Below are positions 52,275 through 62,331 of a stretch of 64,000 nucleotides of DNA, one piece after another. Under the pieces are notes generated by a model, which searched no databases, was not told the origin of the DNA, and saw only the letters and a program-made list of their open reading frames with translations. Source of the stretch: Wolbachia endosymbiont (group B) of Germaria angustata (lineage in GTDB: Bacteria > Pseudomonadota > Alphaproteobacteria > Rickettsiales > Anaplasmataceae); contig NZ_OZ034691.1 in assembly GCF_964026725.1 (NCBI RefSeq), forward strand, positions 744,001 through 808,000, written 5' to 3'. The position numbers were made by a program, and so were the translations under genes. How positions within the stretch are numbered: position 1 is the first letter of the stretch; the number at the start of each line of letters is the position of its first letter.

Positions 52275-53455
52275 TCTTGAGTTTTAAATTCTTTATTAAT
52301 TATCTGTGTTATACAGATATCAGACCACACATTTATTGCAGTTTCAAACATATCAATGATTGTATAAATAGGCAAAATCAATCCCATAATGTACAAAGGA
52401 ACATTCATTGATACCAAATAACTAGTTGCCATAAAATAGCACCCCATCGGCACTCCAGCGTTACCAATTGCAGCTCCTGTAGCTAAAAAAATCCATATGA
52501 ACATCTCACTTAAGGAAAATGTGTGCCCATTCATCTCTGCAACAAACATCACTGTGATTAAAATAAATGCAGCACACGCATTCATATTAACTGTTGTGCA
52601 TATTGGTAGAATAAAAGATGACAATTTCTTTGGTACCTTTAGCTGATTTTGCACACATTCTATAGTTGTAGGCAGCGTTGCACTAGATGATTTAGAAAAA
52701 AATGCAAGTGTAAGTGCTGGCATAACACCTTTCATCGTTTGAATTGGTGATATACCTTTATGCCACATGAGTAGTGGCAAAATCACAAATGCTTGCACGA
52801 AATTTGCAGACATTATGCAAGCAAAATACCAAAAAAGACTATGGAATTCGCTGCCACCTTTTAACTCGTATAAAAAACATGTGATAAAAGACCATACAGC
52901 AAGAGGAATAAACTTTAATAACCCTTGAGCAATTCTAAGAAGTGTATCAAATAGTGCAGAAAATATTTGGTGTAATATATCTTGTTTTTCTTTTGAGAGC
53001 GAAATAATAGCTCCACCCATCAAAAAAGCAATCAATATGCTGCCAATAACATTATTTTCAAGAAAAACTTGCACAAAATTCGAAGGAATGAGTGATTTTA
53101 AGTATGAAAAGTAATTGTGGTTGCTGTCACTCACACTTTCTATTGTGTTACTTATGAAATTTTTTCTTACTGGATCTATGAATAAATAGAAAGATAGCGC
53201 AACAAATGCAGCTATAATGGTTGTAAGCAGCGTATAAAACAGTGTCTTCTTAAGTAATACTTTAATTTCAATTGAGTCTTTAAGTCCCGAAATTGTGGAC
53301 ACGATAGATAGAAAAACTAAAGGTAAGCTAATCAATTTCAATAAACTGATGAATATATCACTAAGTAGCCTTGCTACTTCAAATATCACTTCATTGTTTA
53401 AATAGTAAGCAACTATTGCAAACAATATAGAAAAGAACACTGCAAACTTATGCAC
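52271..53455 (-). CDS. gltP: Dicarboxylate/amino acid:cation symporter (DAACS)
   Basis: The protein has 394 residues with eight-plus membrane helices and two re-entrant loops. SKSSSATLPTTIECV (first loop) and ATGAAIGNAGVPMGCYF (second loop) are the substrate-binding signatures of the glutamate/dicarboxylate transporter family. In Rickettsiales this family takes up host glutamate or C4 acids, a carbon source for the TCA cycle. Which substrate cannot be told here. It lies upstream of pyrE and overlaps its start. Confidence 0.9.
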   Translation of the reverse strand: MHKFAVFFSILFAIVAYYLNNEVIFEVARLLSDIFISLLKLISLPLVFLSIVSTISGLKDSIEIKVLLKKTLFYTLLTTIIAAFVALSFYLFIDPVRKNFISNTIESVSDSNHNYFSYLKSLIPSNFVQVFLENNVIGSILIAFLMGGAIISLSKEKQDILHQIFSALFDTLLRIAQGLLKFIPLAVWSFITCFLYELKGGSEFHSLFWYFACIMSANFVQAFVILPLLMWHKGISPIQTMKGVMPALTLAFFSKSSSATLPTTIECVQNQLKVPKKLSSFILPICTTVNMNACAAFILITVMFVAEMNGHTFSLSEMFIWIFLATGAAIGNAGVPMGCYFMATSYLVSMNVPLYIMGLILPIYTIIDMFETAINVWSDICITQIINKEFKTQE

Positions 53456-53576
53456 TGGAAATAAAACCTCAAATTGATATTATACAACAATTTTTGGAAT
53501 TAGGTTAATATAACTTTACAGATGAAGGAAGAATGAGTAACATTTCATTATTAATTAAATATACATAGAAGGAGGT

Positions 53577-54047
53577 ATGGGTCCAGAAATTAAAAAGCGT
53601 TTAAAGTCTTATGGGATAGCAGCTATAATAGGAACACTTATAGGCTTTAGTTTAAACTTTGCAGCTTTATCACCTTTAATCATAGGCGGAATTATTTCTT
53701 TGGTTTCTACATACTCATTTCTCATTTTAATTACTTCCAGAGAAGATAGTCTTAAGCATTATGAAAAAACAAGCCAAACAAAGCTAATAGCTTATTTTTT
53801 ATGTACCTTAGCTACCACTGCCGTAGTAGGGATTGGTCTTGGTGCAGCTATAGGTACTATTTTTCCTACTGTAATATTAAATATAGAATTAGCAGCTTTG
53901 ATGAGTGCAACAATAGGAGTTATTGCACCATTTGTAAGTCTTTTTGCATTAGGTTTATTAGCATTGACGGTTGAAAAAATAAATGAATGTATTATAGAAC
54001 CTACAGTCGAAAAAGTAAAAGAATGCTTTTCTTTAAAGGAAGCATAA
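53577..54047 (+). CDS. Small multi-helix membrane protein, unknown
   Basis: 156 residues with four hydrophobic segments (~13-33, ~35-55, ~70-95, ~100-128) and an amphipathic C-terminus. A full consensus ribosome site AAGGAGGT directly abuts the ATG, which is too close for efficient initiation. An ATT codon at 53586 would be at normal spacing, so the true start may be non-canonical. No family recognised. Confidence 0.6.
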   Translation: MGPEIKKRLKSYGIAAIIGTLIGFSLNFAALSPLIIGGIISLVSTYSFLILITSREDSLKHYEKTSQTKLIAYFLCTLATTAVVGIGLGAAIGTIFPTVILNIELAALMSATIGVIAPFVSLFALGLLALTVEKINECIIEPTVEKVKECFSLKEA

Positions 54048-54129
54048 ATTATCCTCGCAAAATAGTGTACCTTGGACTTAAATTGAAGTGTACTCAATTG
54101 AAATAGGTCATATTAGAGAAGGTTAGAAG

Positions 54130-55014
54130 TTACCTACCCAAAACCCTTATCTCCCACTCAAGTTCAATGTTAAATTTATCTTTTACTGCATCTTTTACTC
54201 TGTTGCCAAGGTTTTCTAAGTCAAGTGCAGTTGCATTATTGTAATTGAGTAGAAAATTACAATGTTTCTTAGAAATTTTAGCTACACCATTATCTAATCC
54301 TCGGCAGCCAGATTCATCAATCAGTTTCCATGCCTTGCAGCCTATTGGATTTTTGAATATACAACCAGCAGTTTTTCCTCTTACTGGTTGGCTTTTATTT
54401 TTTTTATCAATAACTTCTTTCAATCTTTGCAATATAAGCTCATACTCTGAACTTACTCCTTTAAATTCAGCTTCAATAAAAATCCACCTGCCTTTTAGAC
54501 TATGTCCACGATAAAAATATCCCATTTCTTCACTGGAAAATTCATATAAATTTCCATCTTCTAGATTCACTGCCCTTATAAATTTTACAACACTCGCAAT
54601 ATCACTACCATATGCACCTGCATTCATTTCTATTCCACCGCCAACTGTTCCTGGAATTCCGGCAAGAAACTCAAGCCCACTAATTTGCTGTTCCCCTGCA
54701 AAGTAGGCAAGGTTACTAAGCAGTGCAGCACCACCTGCAACGATGGAGCTATTATCTTTACATTTAATATATGCAAATTCCTTACCTAATTTCACCGTTA
54801 TTCCTCGAATGCCACTATCTTGCACTATTATGTTAGATGTTGCACCGATAATGCTAATTGGTAACTCAGTATCTTTTATCAAGCACATTAGATCTTCAAC
54901 GTCACGTGGCTTAAATAGTACATCAGCTTGGCCACCAACATTTAACCAAGTCATTTTAGACATTGAAACATTATAACGGTAGATTCCACATACTTTAGGT
55001 AAGCTTATAAGCAT
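54130..55014 (-). CDS. murB: UDP-N-acetylenolpyruvoylglucosamine reductase
   Basis: This 294-residue flavoenzyme makes UDP-MurNAc from UDP-GlcNAc-enolpyruvate. The N-terminal NVGGQADVLFKP segment is the usual opening. GIPGTVGGGIEMNAGAYGSD near 122-142 binds FAD and UDP. The catalytic YRGHSLKG segment (Arg/Ser proton donor region) and the C-terminal EWEIRVLG are present. It overlaps the 3' end of hemC by 10 bases. It belongs with ddl and ftsQ to the residual lipid II route. Confidence 0.93.
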   Translation of the reverse strand: MLISLPKVCGIYRYNVSMSKMTWLNVGGQADVLFKPRDVEDLMCLIKDTELPISIIGATSNIIVQDSGIRGITVKLGKEFAYIKCKDNSSIVAGGAALLSNLAYFAGEQQISGLEFLAGIPGTVGGGIEMNAGAYGSDIASVVKFIRAVNLEDGNLYEFSSEEMGYFYRGHSLKGRWIFIEAEFKGVSSEYELILQRLKEVIDKKNKSQPVRGKTAGCIFKNPIGCKAWKLIDESGCRGLDNGVAKISKKHCNFLLNYNNATALDLENLGNRVKDAVKDKFNIELEWEIRVLGR

Positions 55015-55883
55015 TTTGATTTTAACTCTAATCCTGCATCCATACCCATTTTTTCGGCATCTTCTACAAACGAAGTACGCTCAGTGAAGTATATACCTTT
55101 CTCATCTGCTAACATACAACAAAGATTCAGCATGTTTTCACTCACATATTCTGCTAAAGCTGCAAGCGGCGTAAAGCATGAACCATTTACTGTCTTCATG
55201 AAACTGCGTTCTGATTTTGCCCTTATAAAAGACATATTATTATTAATTTTCTCTAAAAGATCGATAACTTTTATATCATTCTTTCGGCATTGAATGCAAA
55301 TTGCCCCCTGCCCTACTGCGTTTAACATGACTTTTGGTGATAATACTTCTGTAATTAAATGGTGTTTTTTTAATCTTATCAGTCCTGCTTCGGCTAAAAT
55401 CATTCCATCAAAATTCTGATTTTGCAGTCTAGTTGTCACATTTCCACGCAGTGGCACTACATTTAAGTCTGGCCTGAGATTTAGTAGCTGAACTTTTCTT
55501 CTTATTGAAGAAGTTGCAATTGTAGCCTGCTGTGGCAAAGTTTTTAGGCTCTTATATTTATGAGAAATAAATACATCACATGGACTTAGCCTCTCTAAAA
55601 CACAAGGAATTGTTAAGTCCTTCGAGAAAAACGCAGGTACATCTTTTAGCGAATGAACCGCCATATCTATATTATTTTTGAGTAATTCAGCCTCAATCTC
55701 CCTGAGGAATAGTCCTTTACCTCCTATTTCAGCAAGGGTTACATTAGCATATTTATCACCAGAAGTTTTGATTTTAATGATCTCAACGGATAGATTAGGA
55801 AAAGACTCTAATAATCTTTGTTTTGCTTCCAAAGCTTGGATGATCGCAAGGTCGCTTCCTCTCGTACCTATTTTAACTAGCAT
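55005..55883 (-). CDS. hemC: Porphobilinogen deaminase (hydroxymethylbilane synthase)
   Basis: This 292-residue enzyme condenses four porphobilinogen units to the linear tetrapyrrole in heme synthesis. The N-terminal RGSDLAIIQAL, the catalytic DMAVHSLKDVP near 73-83, and NGSCFTPLAALAEY near 236-249 are present; the Cys of the last carries the dipyrromethane cofactor. AAGGAT precedes the ATG by a normal distance. The gene precedes murB, coupled by a 10-base overlap. Confidence 0.95.
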   Translation of the reverse strand: MLVKIGTRGSDLAIIQALEAKQRLLESFPNLSVEIIKIKTSGDKYANVTLAEIGGKGLFLREIEAELLKNNIDMAVHSLKDVPAFFSKDLTIPCVLERLSPCDVFISHKYKSLKTLPQQATIATSSIRRKVQLLNLRPDLNVVPLRGNVTTRLQNQNFDGMILAEAGLIRLKKHHLITEVLSPKVMLNAVGQGAICIQCRKNDIKVIDLLEKINNNMSFIRAKSERSFMKTVNGSCFTPLAALAEYVSENMLNLCCMLADEKGIYFTERTSFVEDAEKMGMDAGLELKSKCL

Positions 55884-56002
55884 ATATCCTTCATATTATA
55901 TGTCTATATTCTATGCCCATTTTTTATTATCTCCAATTTAGTTATTGAACATTTTACAATTAGCCCTTAGTATCACGAACATTTAGTAATCGAGGAGTAT
56001 GT

Positions 56003-56368
56003 ATGTTTGATATTTTAAAAGATTCTAATGGCAGATTTAATAAAAAGAATATTTTACCTCTTGTAGGTGCCACTGTCGCTATTATTCTAACAGCATTAAG
56101 TGCAGTATTAGCAATTCCCAGATTTTTCTCTCACCCCTCTCTATCTAGTCCTCTCGGTTGGAAAGATTCAAGTTATAGTAAATTTCTTGCTAATCACATA
56201 CCACTTAGCATAGTTATTTTCTTAACACTTGGTTTATGCACTTACCTTGCAATTGACAAAATTAGACAAAACAAACAAACAGAGAATCTGAGAGCCAACT
56301 CTGAACCTAATACATGTGTTTATACTGCTTCAATAAATGATGTTCTAGAAGAACAAAATCAATTATAG
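56003..56368 (+). CDS. Small two-helix membrane protein, unknown
   Basis: 121 residues, with GAGGAG five bases before the ATG. Two membrane helices (~18-40 and ~68-90) are separated by a Ser/Pro-rich loop. A hydrophilic tail contains a Cys and several Asn/Glu. No family recognised; it is likely an inner-membrane protein. It lies between hemC and secD, opposite in strand to hemC. Confidence 0.6.
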   Translation: MFDILKDSNGRFNKKNILPLVGATVAIILTALSAVLAIPRFFSHPSLSSPLGWKDSSYSKFLANHIPLSIVIFLTLGLCTYLAIDKIRQNKQTENLRANSEPNTCVYTASINDVLEEQNQL

Positions 56369-56475
56369 AGATATTGGTTCTAGGCTTGTTTTTTATCTTT
56401 CACGGACCTTTTCATTTAGGTGCTTGTGATTAGCAACCATTCAGTTTACACTGTACCTAAGTATAGTTTAAATTT

Positions 56476-57990
56476 ATGCTAAACAAGCTCACAGTTAAAT
56501 CTCTTTCAGTATTGCTAATTTTTTTGCTATCTTTATATATAATACTGCCAAACTTCTTTGATAATAAGTTTCTCACCTCAAAAAAGAGGATAAATCTAGG
56601 GCTCGACCTGAAAGGTGGATCATCTATACTCCTAAACGTAGACTTAGATTTTTACTTCAAAGAGAAACTAAGCATGCTAACCGATGAAATAAAAGAAGGT
56701 CTGTTAACACAAAAGATTGAATTTAGCGCAAAGAACGATAAACAAGTGGTTGTAACTTTAAATAATATTGATGATTACAAAAAAGTTTCAACGTTAATAC
56801 ATAAAATAAACCCAAATTTAGAATTGAGTAGAAAAAATACTGCAATTTTCATTTCATATAAACCGCATTATAAGAATTCATTAATCAATGAGGTAGTTTC
56901 AGAGTCAATAATTAATGTCCAAAGGCGCTTAGATAAGCTTGGTACAAAGGAAGTAAGTGTACAAAAACAAGGGCAAAATAAGATATTAGTTCAAGTTCCT
57001 GGAGTAGAAGACACTCAGCAGATAAAATCTCTGCTTGGCAAAACAGCTAAGCTAGCTTTTCATTTGGCAAATACTAACATAGAAAAGTTGCAAGATATAG
57101 ACCATGAAACTACTGTAATGCTCAAAGATTCTTTGGGTAATTCCTACCCGATATTCCGCAAAACTGAAATAGGTGGTGATTCATTAGTTAACGCATCAGT
57201 TAGATTTGGCAATTTAGGTAAATCAACAGTACATTTCAAATTCGACAGCATAGCAAGCAAAAAATTTGCAAAAATTACTAAAGAAAATGTAGGAAAGCCT
57301 TTTGCAATTGTTTTAGATAACACAGTTTTAACTGTACCAACAATACGTGAACCTATTCTAAATGGAGAGGGAGAAATTAGCGGTAATTTCACTGAAAAAC
57401 AAGCGAGTGAACTTGCAATACTTTTAAAATCAGGTGCACTACCTGCACCACTTAAAATAATTGAAGAAAAAAACATTGGTCCAAGCCTTGGAGAAGAGTC
57501 AATAAAAGCAGGAGAAATTGCAGCAATAATCTCTATCATAGCCGTTGGTTTATCTATAATCATTACTTACGGCAAATTAGGCTTGTTAGCGTCTGTTGCA
57601 CTCGTTTTTAATGTAATCTCTATACTACTCATTCTTACCTTACTTGAAGCAACTCTTACTCTCCCTGGAATTGCTGGAATTGCACTAACTGTTGGCATGT
57701 CGGTAGATGCAAATGTTTTAATATTTGAACGCATTCGCGAAGAAATAAGAGCAGGAAAAAGAACAGCTCGTGCCATTGACGAAGGATTTAAAAACGCAAT
57801 AAAAACAATTCTTGATTCAAACCTCACTACACTAATTGCTGCGGGAATAATGTTCATTATTGGTAGCGGAGCAATTAGAGGATTTTCTATCACTTTATCG
57901 ATAGGAGTTTTATGCTCGATGTTTTCTGCAATTATAGTCACAAAACTTCTGATAGAATTGTGCATCAACCCACAAAAGCTAGTACTTTAG
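56476..57990 (+). CDS. secD: Protein translocase subunit SecD
   Basis: This 504-residue inner-membrane protein of SecDF helps pull proteins through SecY using the proton gradient. Its first helix is at ~8-28. The periplasmic P1 domain (RINLGLDLKGGSSILLNVD near 37-55, the D1 signature) follows, then the P4 domain. The C-terminal membrane part has the GIAGIALTVGMSVDANVLIFERIREE motif (D4; Asp-Ala-Asn is the proton-relay region). Length fits SecD without SecF fusion; SecF is not in the window. Confidence 0.95.
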   Translation: MLNKLTVKSLSVLLIFLLSLYIILPNFFDNKFLTSKKRINLGLDLKGGSSILLNVDLDFYFKEKLSMLTDEIKEGLLTQKIEFSAKNDKQVVVTLNNIDDYKKVSTLIHKINPNLELSRKNTAIFISYKPHYKNSLINEVVSESIINVQRRLDKLGTKEVSVQKQGQNKILVQVPGVEDTQQIKSLLGKTAKLAFHLANTNIEKLQDIDHETTVMLKDSLGNSYPIFRKTEIGGDSLVNASVRFGNLGKSTVHFKFDSIASKKFAKITKENVGKPFAIVLDNTVLTVPTIREPILNGEGEISGNFTEKQASELAILLKSGALPAPLKIIEEKNIGPSLGEESIKAGEIAAIISIIAVGLSIIITYGKLGLLASVALVFNVISILLILTLLEATLTLPGIAGIALTVGMSVDANVLIFERIREEIRAGKRTARAIDEGFKNAIKTILDSNLTTLIAAGIMFIIGSGAIRGFSITLSIGVLCSMFSAIIVTKLLIELCINPQKLVL

Positions 57991-58112
57991 TATCTGTTCA
58001 GAAGAGTGACAAAATAAGATAGACGAGAAAAGACAACTAAATGGTTGTCATGCAAGTAGCTATCCAGTCTTTTCGTCGTCAAAAACGTTGTAACATGCTC
58101 ACCAATTTAGTA

Positions 58113-58864
58113 AGCATAAAAACAATATATTTGTGGAGGAAAAGGAAAAAAGAAACCATCTTCAGGCTATCACAAAGGATATTGCCATAAGATTAAAGAT
58201 ATGGATAGATTTATCAAATTTCTGGATGGATATTAGAATTGAAAAGATAATTGAAGAATTTGGTAATATGTGTAGAAACACAGTATATAACTACCTTAGC
58301 AAAGTAAACTATACATATAAAAAAAACTTTTCTTTATCGAGAAAGAGAAACGCAAAGAGTTCATAAAAAAAAGTAGAAGAAATAAATAAAGAAAACTTGA
58401 TATACATAGATGAGTCTGGAATAGAGGACAATGAATTTTATGAATATGGGTGGTCTCAAAGAGGCAAGAAGTTATTTGCCCAGGGTTTAAAAGAAAGAGG
58501 GTAAGCATAATTGGAGCACTGAATGAAGGAAAAGTTAAAGCACCATGGATAATTGATGGCTACTGCAATAGTGAGATTTTTGATGCTTATGTAGAAAATG
58601 TACTTGTTCCTGTATTTAAACCTGGACAGACTATTGTTCTCGACAATGCGAGCTTTTATAAATCTGCAAGGACAAAAAATTTGATAGAAAATATTGGGTG
58701 TAAAATTTTGTTCTTGCCTCCATACTCGCCAGATTTAAATCCGATTGAGAAGTTCTGATCAAGCACGCCATAAGAAAGGCTCTACAAACCTTTTGGCCCA
58801 ATATTAATTCGGCTATTGATTTTGTTTTTTAGTGCTCAGGCAAATCTCACTTCGGTTAGCTATA
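58113..58864 (+). mobile_element. IS630-family copy 2, truncated at its 5' end
   Basis: These 752 bases equal the internal 37273-38024 stretch of copy 1 in opposite orientation, with only a handful of differences (three near the right end). The left end (transposase start and terminal repeat) is missing: homology begins at AGCATAAAAAC, 58113. The right inverted repeat ends with CTTCGGTTAGCTATA at 58864. The same frameshifts as in copy 1 are present (fragments of 77 and 102 residues at 58133-58366 and 58450-58758), so the copies share an already broken ancestor. Confidence 0.85.
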
Positions 58865-59301
58865 TTACTAAAATCTCGTATTCTACATTTGACTTTAATA
58901 GCTCTTTATCTTCCTGAAATCTGGATGTTTTATTAATGCATCTTCTATTCAGCTGTTAGCAAGAACTTTCACTTATTCCATAGCTTTGCGCTATATGGAA
59001 ATATGTACAGTATTTACACAAATATTCGAGTGCTATTAATAAATATGCATTATTTATTTGGTTTTCCTCCTCTTGCCTTTTTCTTGGCCTCTTCCTCTAT
59101 TAAAATTTCTATTATTTTTCCAATGTTTTTCCTTTTACTCCTCTTAGTCTTCGAAGCTTCTCTTCATCAAGTTTACTTACCTGCTCAAAATTTATACCTT
59201 CCCTAATATTGCTTCTACTACTTGTTTCTTAAGTTATCCAAGAAGTCTAATGGCAAGCACTGACCACTTTTGCTTCAGATGCCCTTGAACAGATATTATT
59301 A
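58865..59301. other. Gap after IS630 copy 2; no convincing gene
   Basis: About 440 AT-rich bases. The minus strand at ~59060-59240 has a Lys/Glu/Arg-rich reading (NFEQVSKLDEEKLRRLRGVK) broken by frame changes, perhaps a decayed gene tail. The plus-strand frame 59003-59206 is hydrophobic but unsupported. Confidence 0.35.
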
Positions 59302-60261
59302 CTAGAAATTAAACATCAAACCAACTTCAATACTATGAGTGGATATATCATCTGCAATAGGTATTGGGATACTAAAGTAACGATAGCCGAAAAAGGTTTT
59401 AACTTCTGGGATTATTAAATAATTAACACCAAGCTTTATTTGATAAGCAAACCAAGGAACATTCAGTGGCATTGAATTTTCTGGTGAACCATTAATCTTT
59501 TTTAATCTAAAAACTGTTGGCCCTATACCAAGACCAATGTACGGAGCAAATTGTGTATCTTGAATGCTGGAGTTATAATAGAAGTTTAATAAAAATCCAA
59601 ACACGCTTGCTGATTTCTCAAATACCGGAGGAGAATTACTATCTTCAATATTGGCTGTAGAATACATAGCTTCAAAATCAACTCGGCCATTTTCCCCAGC
59701 ATAGTAACCTAAAGATACGCTCCTAAGCCACTGGAAATCAATTTTGCCGTTAAATTTTTTTATACTCTGAATTTCATCCACTAATCCCGCTTTGATGAAC
59801 ACTGATACTAATTTTTCTTGCAAAGAAAGATTAGGATTAGCTGTATTGATTAAATTAATAAACCTTTCTCCTATTGCCTTTATACCCTTTACAAATGTTT
59901 CTGAATTATCATGGCATATCTTACCACCGTTAGCACTAACATAGAAATCAAGTTTTTTTGATTTTTCCTTTGTAGGTTCAGTTTGATCTGCAATACTTGG
60001 CCACATATTTTTCTGATCAGTTATTTGAACAACAGAAGGTTGTTCAACAGAACTATTTTCAGGCTTTTGATATTTTAAATCATTAATTAGTATTTTTTTT
60101 TCAGTAACTTCTTCAGAATATATCACATTTTCATTATTGTCTGTTTCTAGTTTTAAGGGTTGTATTTGCTCAATGTGTGTATTGTTACTGATATAAGTAA
60201 TAAAAAAATAGACACATGGAATGAAGATGAAAAATAAAGCAATAGATATTCTAGTTATCAT
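59302..60261 (-). CDS. Surface antigen of the P44/Msp2 (Wsp-like) family
   Basis: 319 residues. One N-terminal membrane/signal anchor (~5-25), then a disordered Glu/Lys/Asn-rich stretch (~30-95). A beta-barrel follows (FYVSANGG near 102, ASVFGFLLNFYYN, FAPYIGLGIGPTVFRLK, GVNYLIIPEVKTFFGYRYF), ending in VGLMFNF. The barrel strands match the rickettsial surface antigen family that includes Wsp. The N-terminal extension is longer than in Wsp itself. Probably an outer membrane protein exposed to the host. Confidence 0.8.
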   Translation of the reverse strand: MITRISIALFFIFIPCVYFFITYISNNTHIEQIQPLKLETDNNENVIYSEEVTEKKILINDLKYQKPENSSVEQPSVVQITDQKNMWPSIADQTEPTKEKSKKLDFYVSANGGKICHDNSETFVKGIKAIGERFINLINTANPNLSLQEKLVSVFIKAGLVDEIQSIKKFNGKIDFQWLRSVSLGYYAGENGRVDFEAMYSTANIEDSNSPPVFEKSASVFGFLLNFYYNSSIQDTQFAPYIGLGIGPTVFRLKKINGSPENSMPLNVPWFAYQIKLGVNYLIIPEVKTFFGYRYFSIPIPIADDISTHSIEVGLMFNF

Positions 60262-60319
60262 AAATGAATTATCACTTATAGTATGATTACTATATCATAT
60301 ATTCCTTTAATGCACAAAA

Positions 60320-61546
60320 TTAAGAAATAATATTTCCAATTAAACAATTATCTTCTATTCCTTTAACATGGGCTTTCACAATACTTTTAGCTTGAACTCT
60401 TGATGTAAGTTTTATTAATGCAAAATTTTCTGTTCTACCAATATTATTCTGCTCAACCAAAACGCTTTGCTCAGTGCCGAGCAAAGATTGATAAAAACTG
60501 CTCATCATTTCTTTATTTATTTTTCTTAGATGCTTTACTCGTTCTTTACGCACATTCTCTGGTATTTGTGGCATTCGTGCAGCAGGTGTATTCTTCCGCT
60601 CTGAATATGGAAAAGCATGTAGATAAACTACATTTATTTTTTTCAGTAAATCAACTGTATCCTCAAACATTTCATCAGTTTCTGTTGGAAATCCAGCAAT
60701 AATATCAGCGCCAAATGCTATATTAGGCCTCAAGCTCTTCATTTTATGATAAAATTCTATCACTTGTTCTCTATTGTGACGACGTTTCATTCTCTTTAGT
60801 ATTAAATTATTACCAGACTGTAGACTCAAGTGTAAGTGAGGCATAAGTCTTGACTCATTAGCTATTAAATCCATTAGTTCATCATCAACTTCAGCAACAT
60901 CAATAGAGGAAAGTCTTAGTCTCTTTAACTGTGGTATATCCTTTAAAACTCTTCTAATCATTGAACCAAGTGATTGCTTACCAAACAAATCTGTACCAAA
61001 ATCAGTAATATCAACACCTGTAAACACCACTTCTTGATACCCATTTTCTATAAAAATCTTAATTTGCTCTATAATATTGTTTACTGGCACAGATCGATTA
61101 TTCCCTCTTGCCTCAGTAATTGAGCAAAATGTACAGCTATGATTACAACCATTTTGAATTTCAATAAACGCCCTTGATTTATCTTCAAATCTATTAATGA
61201 GAATAGGTTCTACTTGGTTATCACTAACTAAGATTTCATCATTATTTAGTAGATAATTTTCAGCTCTTAGCTTGTCTTGATTACCTAGCACTTTACTTAC
61301 ACCAGGAATATCACTATATGATTTAGGATCTAATTGAACGGCACAGCCAACTACGATAATTTCTTTACTTGGGTCGTTTTTATAGATCTTACGTATTTTT
61401 TGCTTTACTTGACGTTCTGCTTCATTTGTCACTGCACAGCTATGCACCACAACAACATTTTCTCTCTTTGCTTTTTTTAATGCTTCTTTGATTAATTCGC
61501 TCTCGTAAAAATTTAGACGACAACCAAATGTTATTACTTCATTCAT
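60320..61546 (-). CDS. mtaB: tRNA threonylcarbamoyladenosine methylthiotransferase MtaB
   Basis: This 408-residue radical SAM enzyme adds a methylthio group to t6A37 of tRNA. An N-terminal UPF0004 domain carries Cys ligands (FGCRLN near 8, HSCAVTN, VGCAVQ). The radical SAM CxxxCxxC is CNHSCTFC near 135. The HLHLSLQSGNN stretch and a C-terminal TRAM-like domain follow. The short UPF0004 (GCRLN rather than GCQMN) favours MtaB over MiaB. Downstream of it are ligA fragments. Confidence 0.9.
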   Translation of the reverse strand: MNEVITFGCRLNFYESELIKEALKKAKRENVVVVHSCAVTNEAERQVKQKIRKIYKNDPSKEIIVVGCAVQLDPKSYSDIPGVSKVLGNQDKLRAENYLLNNDEILVSDNQVEPILINRFEDKSRAFIEIQNGCNHSCTFCSITEARGNNRSVPVNNIIEQIKIFIENGYQEVVFTGVDITDFGTDLFGKQSLGSMIRRVLKDIPQLKRLRLSSIDVAEVDDELMDLIANESRLMPHLHLSLQSGNNLILKRMKRRHNREQVIEFYHKMKSLRPNIAFGADIIAGFPTETDEMFEDTVDLLKKINVVYLHAFPYSERKNTPAARMPQIPENVRKERVKHLRKINKEMMSSFYQSLLGTEQSVLVEQNNIGRTENFALIKLTSRVQAKSIVKAHVKGIEDNCLIGNIIS

Positions 61547-61617
61547 GCTTTTGCTTTAATAGATCTAAATTATATCAAATATTCAAGCAAAATGACTATT
61601 TTTTGGTAGACTTTAAC

Positions 61618-61710
61618 AGAATCGCTAGAGTTGGAGCTCACAGGGAGAATTTGCAGATATGCGGTAAGACCATTTAACATTTTGACATTATGTTCCTTAG
61701 AAAAAAAGGC
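61618..61710 (-). pseudogene. Duplicated ligA fragment A
   Basis: The bases match 48385-48477 within ligA (start of the BRCT region) with about 10% differences. The homology ends near 61710. The same orientation as ligA is kept, but frame is not maintained beyond the stretch. Confidence 0.8.
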
Positions 61711-61848
61711 TTAAGGCCAATGATGTTAACCTCAAGCGAATATAAACCAAAAAACATCTTGCTAAACCCTGAAACTCTACCATGCAAATCCATCTATATC
61801 ATTTGGTACATAAGTGTCAGAATAAGCTTCATCCAAACTTTCTGCTTT

Positions 61849-62331
61849 CTATGGAAGCCACGAAGAAGGTTTTATCTTCTCTAAAACTTTACCTGGTATT
61901 GATGTTATCTCTTGCTTCACGTCTTCTTTTAATTTTTCTATTTGTAACCGAGCAAAATCTTCCACGCGAACCATGAGTTTATCTGTTAGCTCTTTTATCA
62001 TATCTCGATTTTGTTCTGCAACTTTCTTTGTAATAGGTACGACAATTTTACTTATAATCTCTGTTCCTAATGGAACAACGATTTGCTTTGCAACCTGATC
62101 ACTAACAGGTTTAATAAGGTAATCTGCTATACTCTTTGCTGTATCTCCAGTCAGATTTGTTATTTTTTTTAAACTATCACCAATAATACCATAGTTTTTT
62201 TGGTACATCATATCTTCATCAGCAACTTCATATCTTCCTAAATCATCATACATTCCCATTTCTTGGTGAGACAATCCATTTGCATCAGATACATATCCGT
62301 ATTTATTAAGTGAATTGGAATTAGACCGCAT
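61849..62331 (-). CDS. Unknown helical protein
   Basis: 160 residues; AGGGGA lies six bases before the ATG. The N-terminal ~50 residues are Asn/Asp/Tyr/Met-rich, then amphipathic helices Lys/Val/Ile-rich (DQVAKQIVVPLGTEIISKIV, VEDFARLQIEKLKEDVKQE). It looks like an apolipoprotein-like helical protein, comparable in style to 50277-51141. It lies among the duplicated ligA pieces, so the locus is rearranged. No function assigned. Confidence 0.6.
   Translation of the reverse strand: MRSNSNSLNKYGYVSDANGLSHQEMGMYDDLGRYEVADEDMMYQKNYGIIGDSLKKITNLTGDTAKSIADYLIKPVSDQVAKQIVVPLGTEIISKIVVPITKKVAEQNRDMIKELTDKLMVRVEDFARLQIEKLKEDVKQEITSIPGKVLEKIKPSSWLP

Noticed and set aside
59003-59206. A 67-residue plus-strand hydrophobic frame
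   Set aside because: The opposite strand reads as a decayed charged protein tail, of which this is the shadow.
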